From: DAOMFM01 sp035429825
Lineage (GTDB): Bacteria; Acidobacteriota; Blastocatellia; UBA7656; JADIYM01
Length of the DNA: 5,069 bases
Direction: 5' to 3'
Assembly: GCA_044224215.1 (NCBI GenBank)
Contig: JBGAKX010000219.1
Coordinates: 1-5,069 of the forward strand
The translations under genes were made by a program, and so were the position numbers. Below, piece after piece: positions 4,896 to 5,069 of the stretch. Under the pieces are notes generated by a model, which was not told the DNA's origin, did no database searches, and was given only the letters and a program-made list of their open reading frames with translations. How positions within the stretch are numbered: position 1 is the first letter of the stretch; every line of letters begins with the position of its first letter.

Positions 4896-5069
4896 TTAGA
4901 AGATGAACTTCACCGCGAGCTGGATGTCGCGACGGCCAGCGCGGCTCGCCGTCACGAACTGGTTGGACGCGGCGTCAGCCGTGCCATAGTTGACAAAGAG
5001 ATTCGCGTGGTTGAACAGATTGAAGAACTCGAAGCGGAACTGCACCGAGGTGCCTTCCGTGAGGTCAAC
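4896..5069 (-). CDS. C-terminal end of an Oar/TonB-dependent-receptor-like outer-membrane protein (partial)
   Basis: Only the last 57 codons are inside the window; the gene continues past 5069. Seen: VQFRFEFFNLFNHANLF early in the fragment, and RRDIQLAVKFIF just before the TAA at 4898-4896. The FEFFNLFNHxNF pattern and a final amphipathic strand ending in phenylalanine are typical of the barrel end of Oar-like TonB-dependent outer-membrane proteins, which are abundant in Acidobacteriota. The terminal Phe is the usual signal for outer-membrane insertion by the BAM machinery. The substrate cannot be told from this part, and the N-terminal carboxypeptidase-regulatory-like and plug domains expected of the family lie outside the window. 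A strong terminator follows at once. Confidence 0.82.
   Translation of the reverse strand, partial: VDLTEGTSVQFRFEFFNLFNHANLFVNYGTADAASNQFVTASRAGRRDIQLAVKFIF

Overview
This is a high-G+C bacterial window in which every supported gene lies on the minus strand, so genes are read from right to left. The gene set points to Acidobacteriota, possibly Vicinamibacteria-like: an Oar/TonB-dependent-receptor-like outer-membrane protein end, an MglA/MglB polarity pair very close to the Myxococcus type, a short phosphotransacetylase, and a SurA-like/DsbA fusion. That placement is an inference from protein character, not a measured one.

Layout in direction of transcription: (1) 5069-4896, the last 57 residues of an outer-membrane beta-barrel protein, closed by a strong intrinsic terminator (4840-4870) with a weaker hairpin plus T-run behind it. 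(2) 4786-3794, phosphate acetyltransferase (pta), with a -10-like box directly downstream of the terminator. (3) 3793-3340, a 454-base gap without a coding gene, densely packed with at least nine perfect or near-perfect stem-loops. These read as three consecutive sets of short hairpin, long hairpin, short hairpin, with set starts 123 bases apart. (4) 3339-1861, an exported protein with two tandem SurA-N-like segments followed by a DsbA-type thioredoxin domain with a CPKC active site. (5) 1860-1728, an intergenic region with a good sigma70-type extended -10 promoter and two copies of a 9-base direct repeat 40 bases apart. (6) 1727-1236 mglB, 1178-588 mglA (TTG start) and 532-1 queA (GTG start, C-terminal part off the window), a closely spaced probable operon.

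Function: MglA is a small Ras-like GTPase and MglB its Roadblock-domain GAP/regulator; together they form a spatial switch controlling cell polarity and, in Myxococcus, gliding and type IV pilus motility. queA encodes the S-adenosylmethionine:tRNA ribosyltransferase-isomerase of queuosine synthesis and appears to ride on the same transcript. Pta links acetyl-CoA to acetyl phosphate. The SurA-like/DsbA fusion is probably a periplasmic chaperone plus thiol oxidoreductase or isomerase.

The least explained part of the window is the hairpin array at 3405-3777. Stem sequences differ between hairpins while pairing is kept, and the three long hairpins share a similar inner core. No complete new multi-gene system is evident; the array and the fusion protein are the two items most worth following up.
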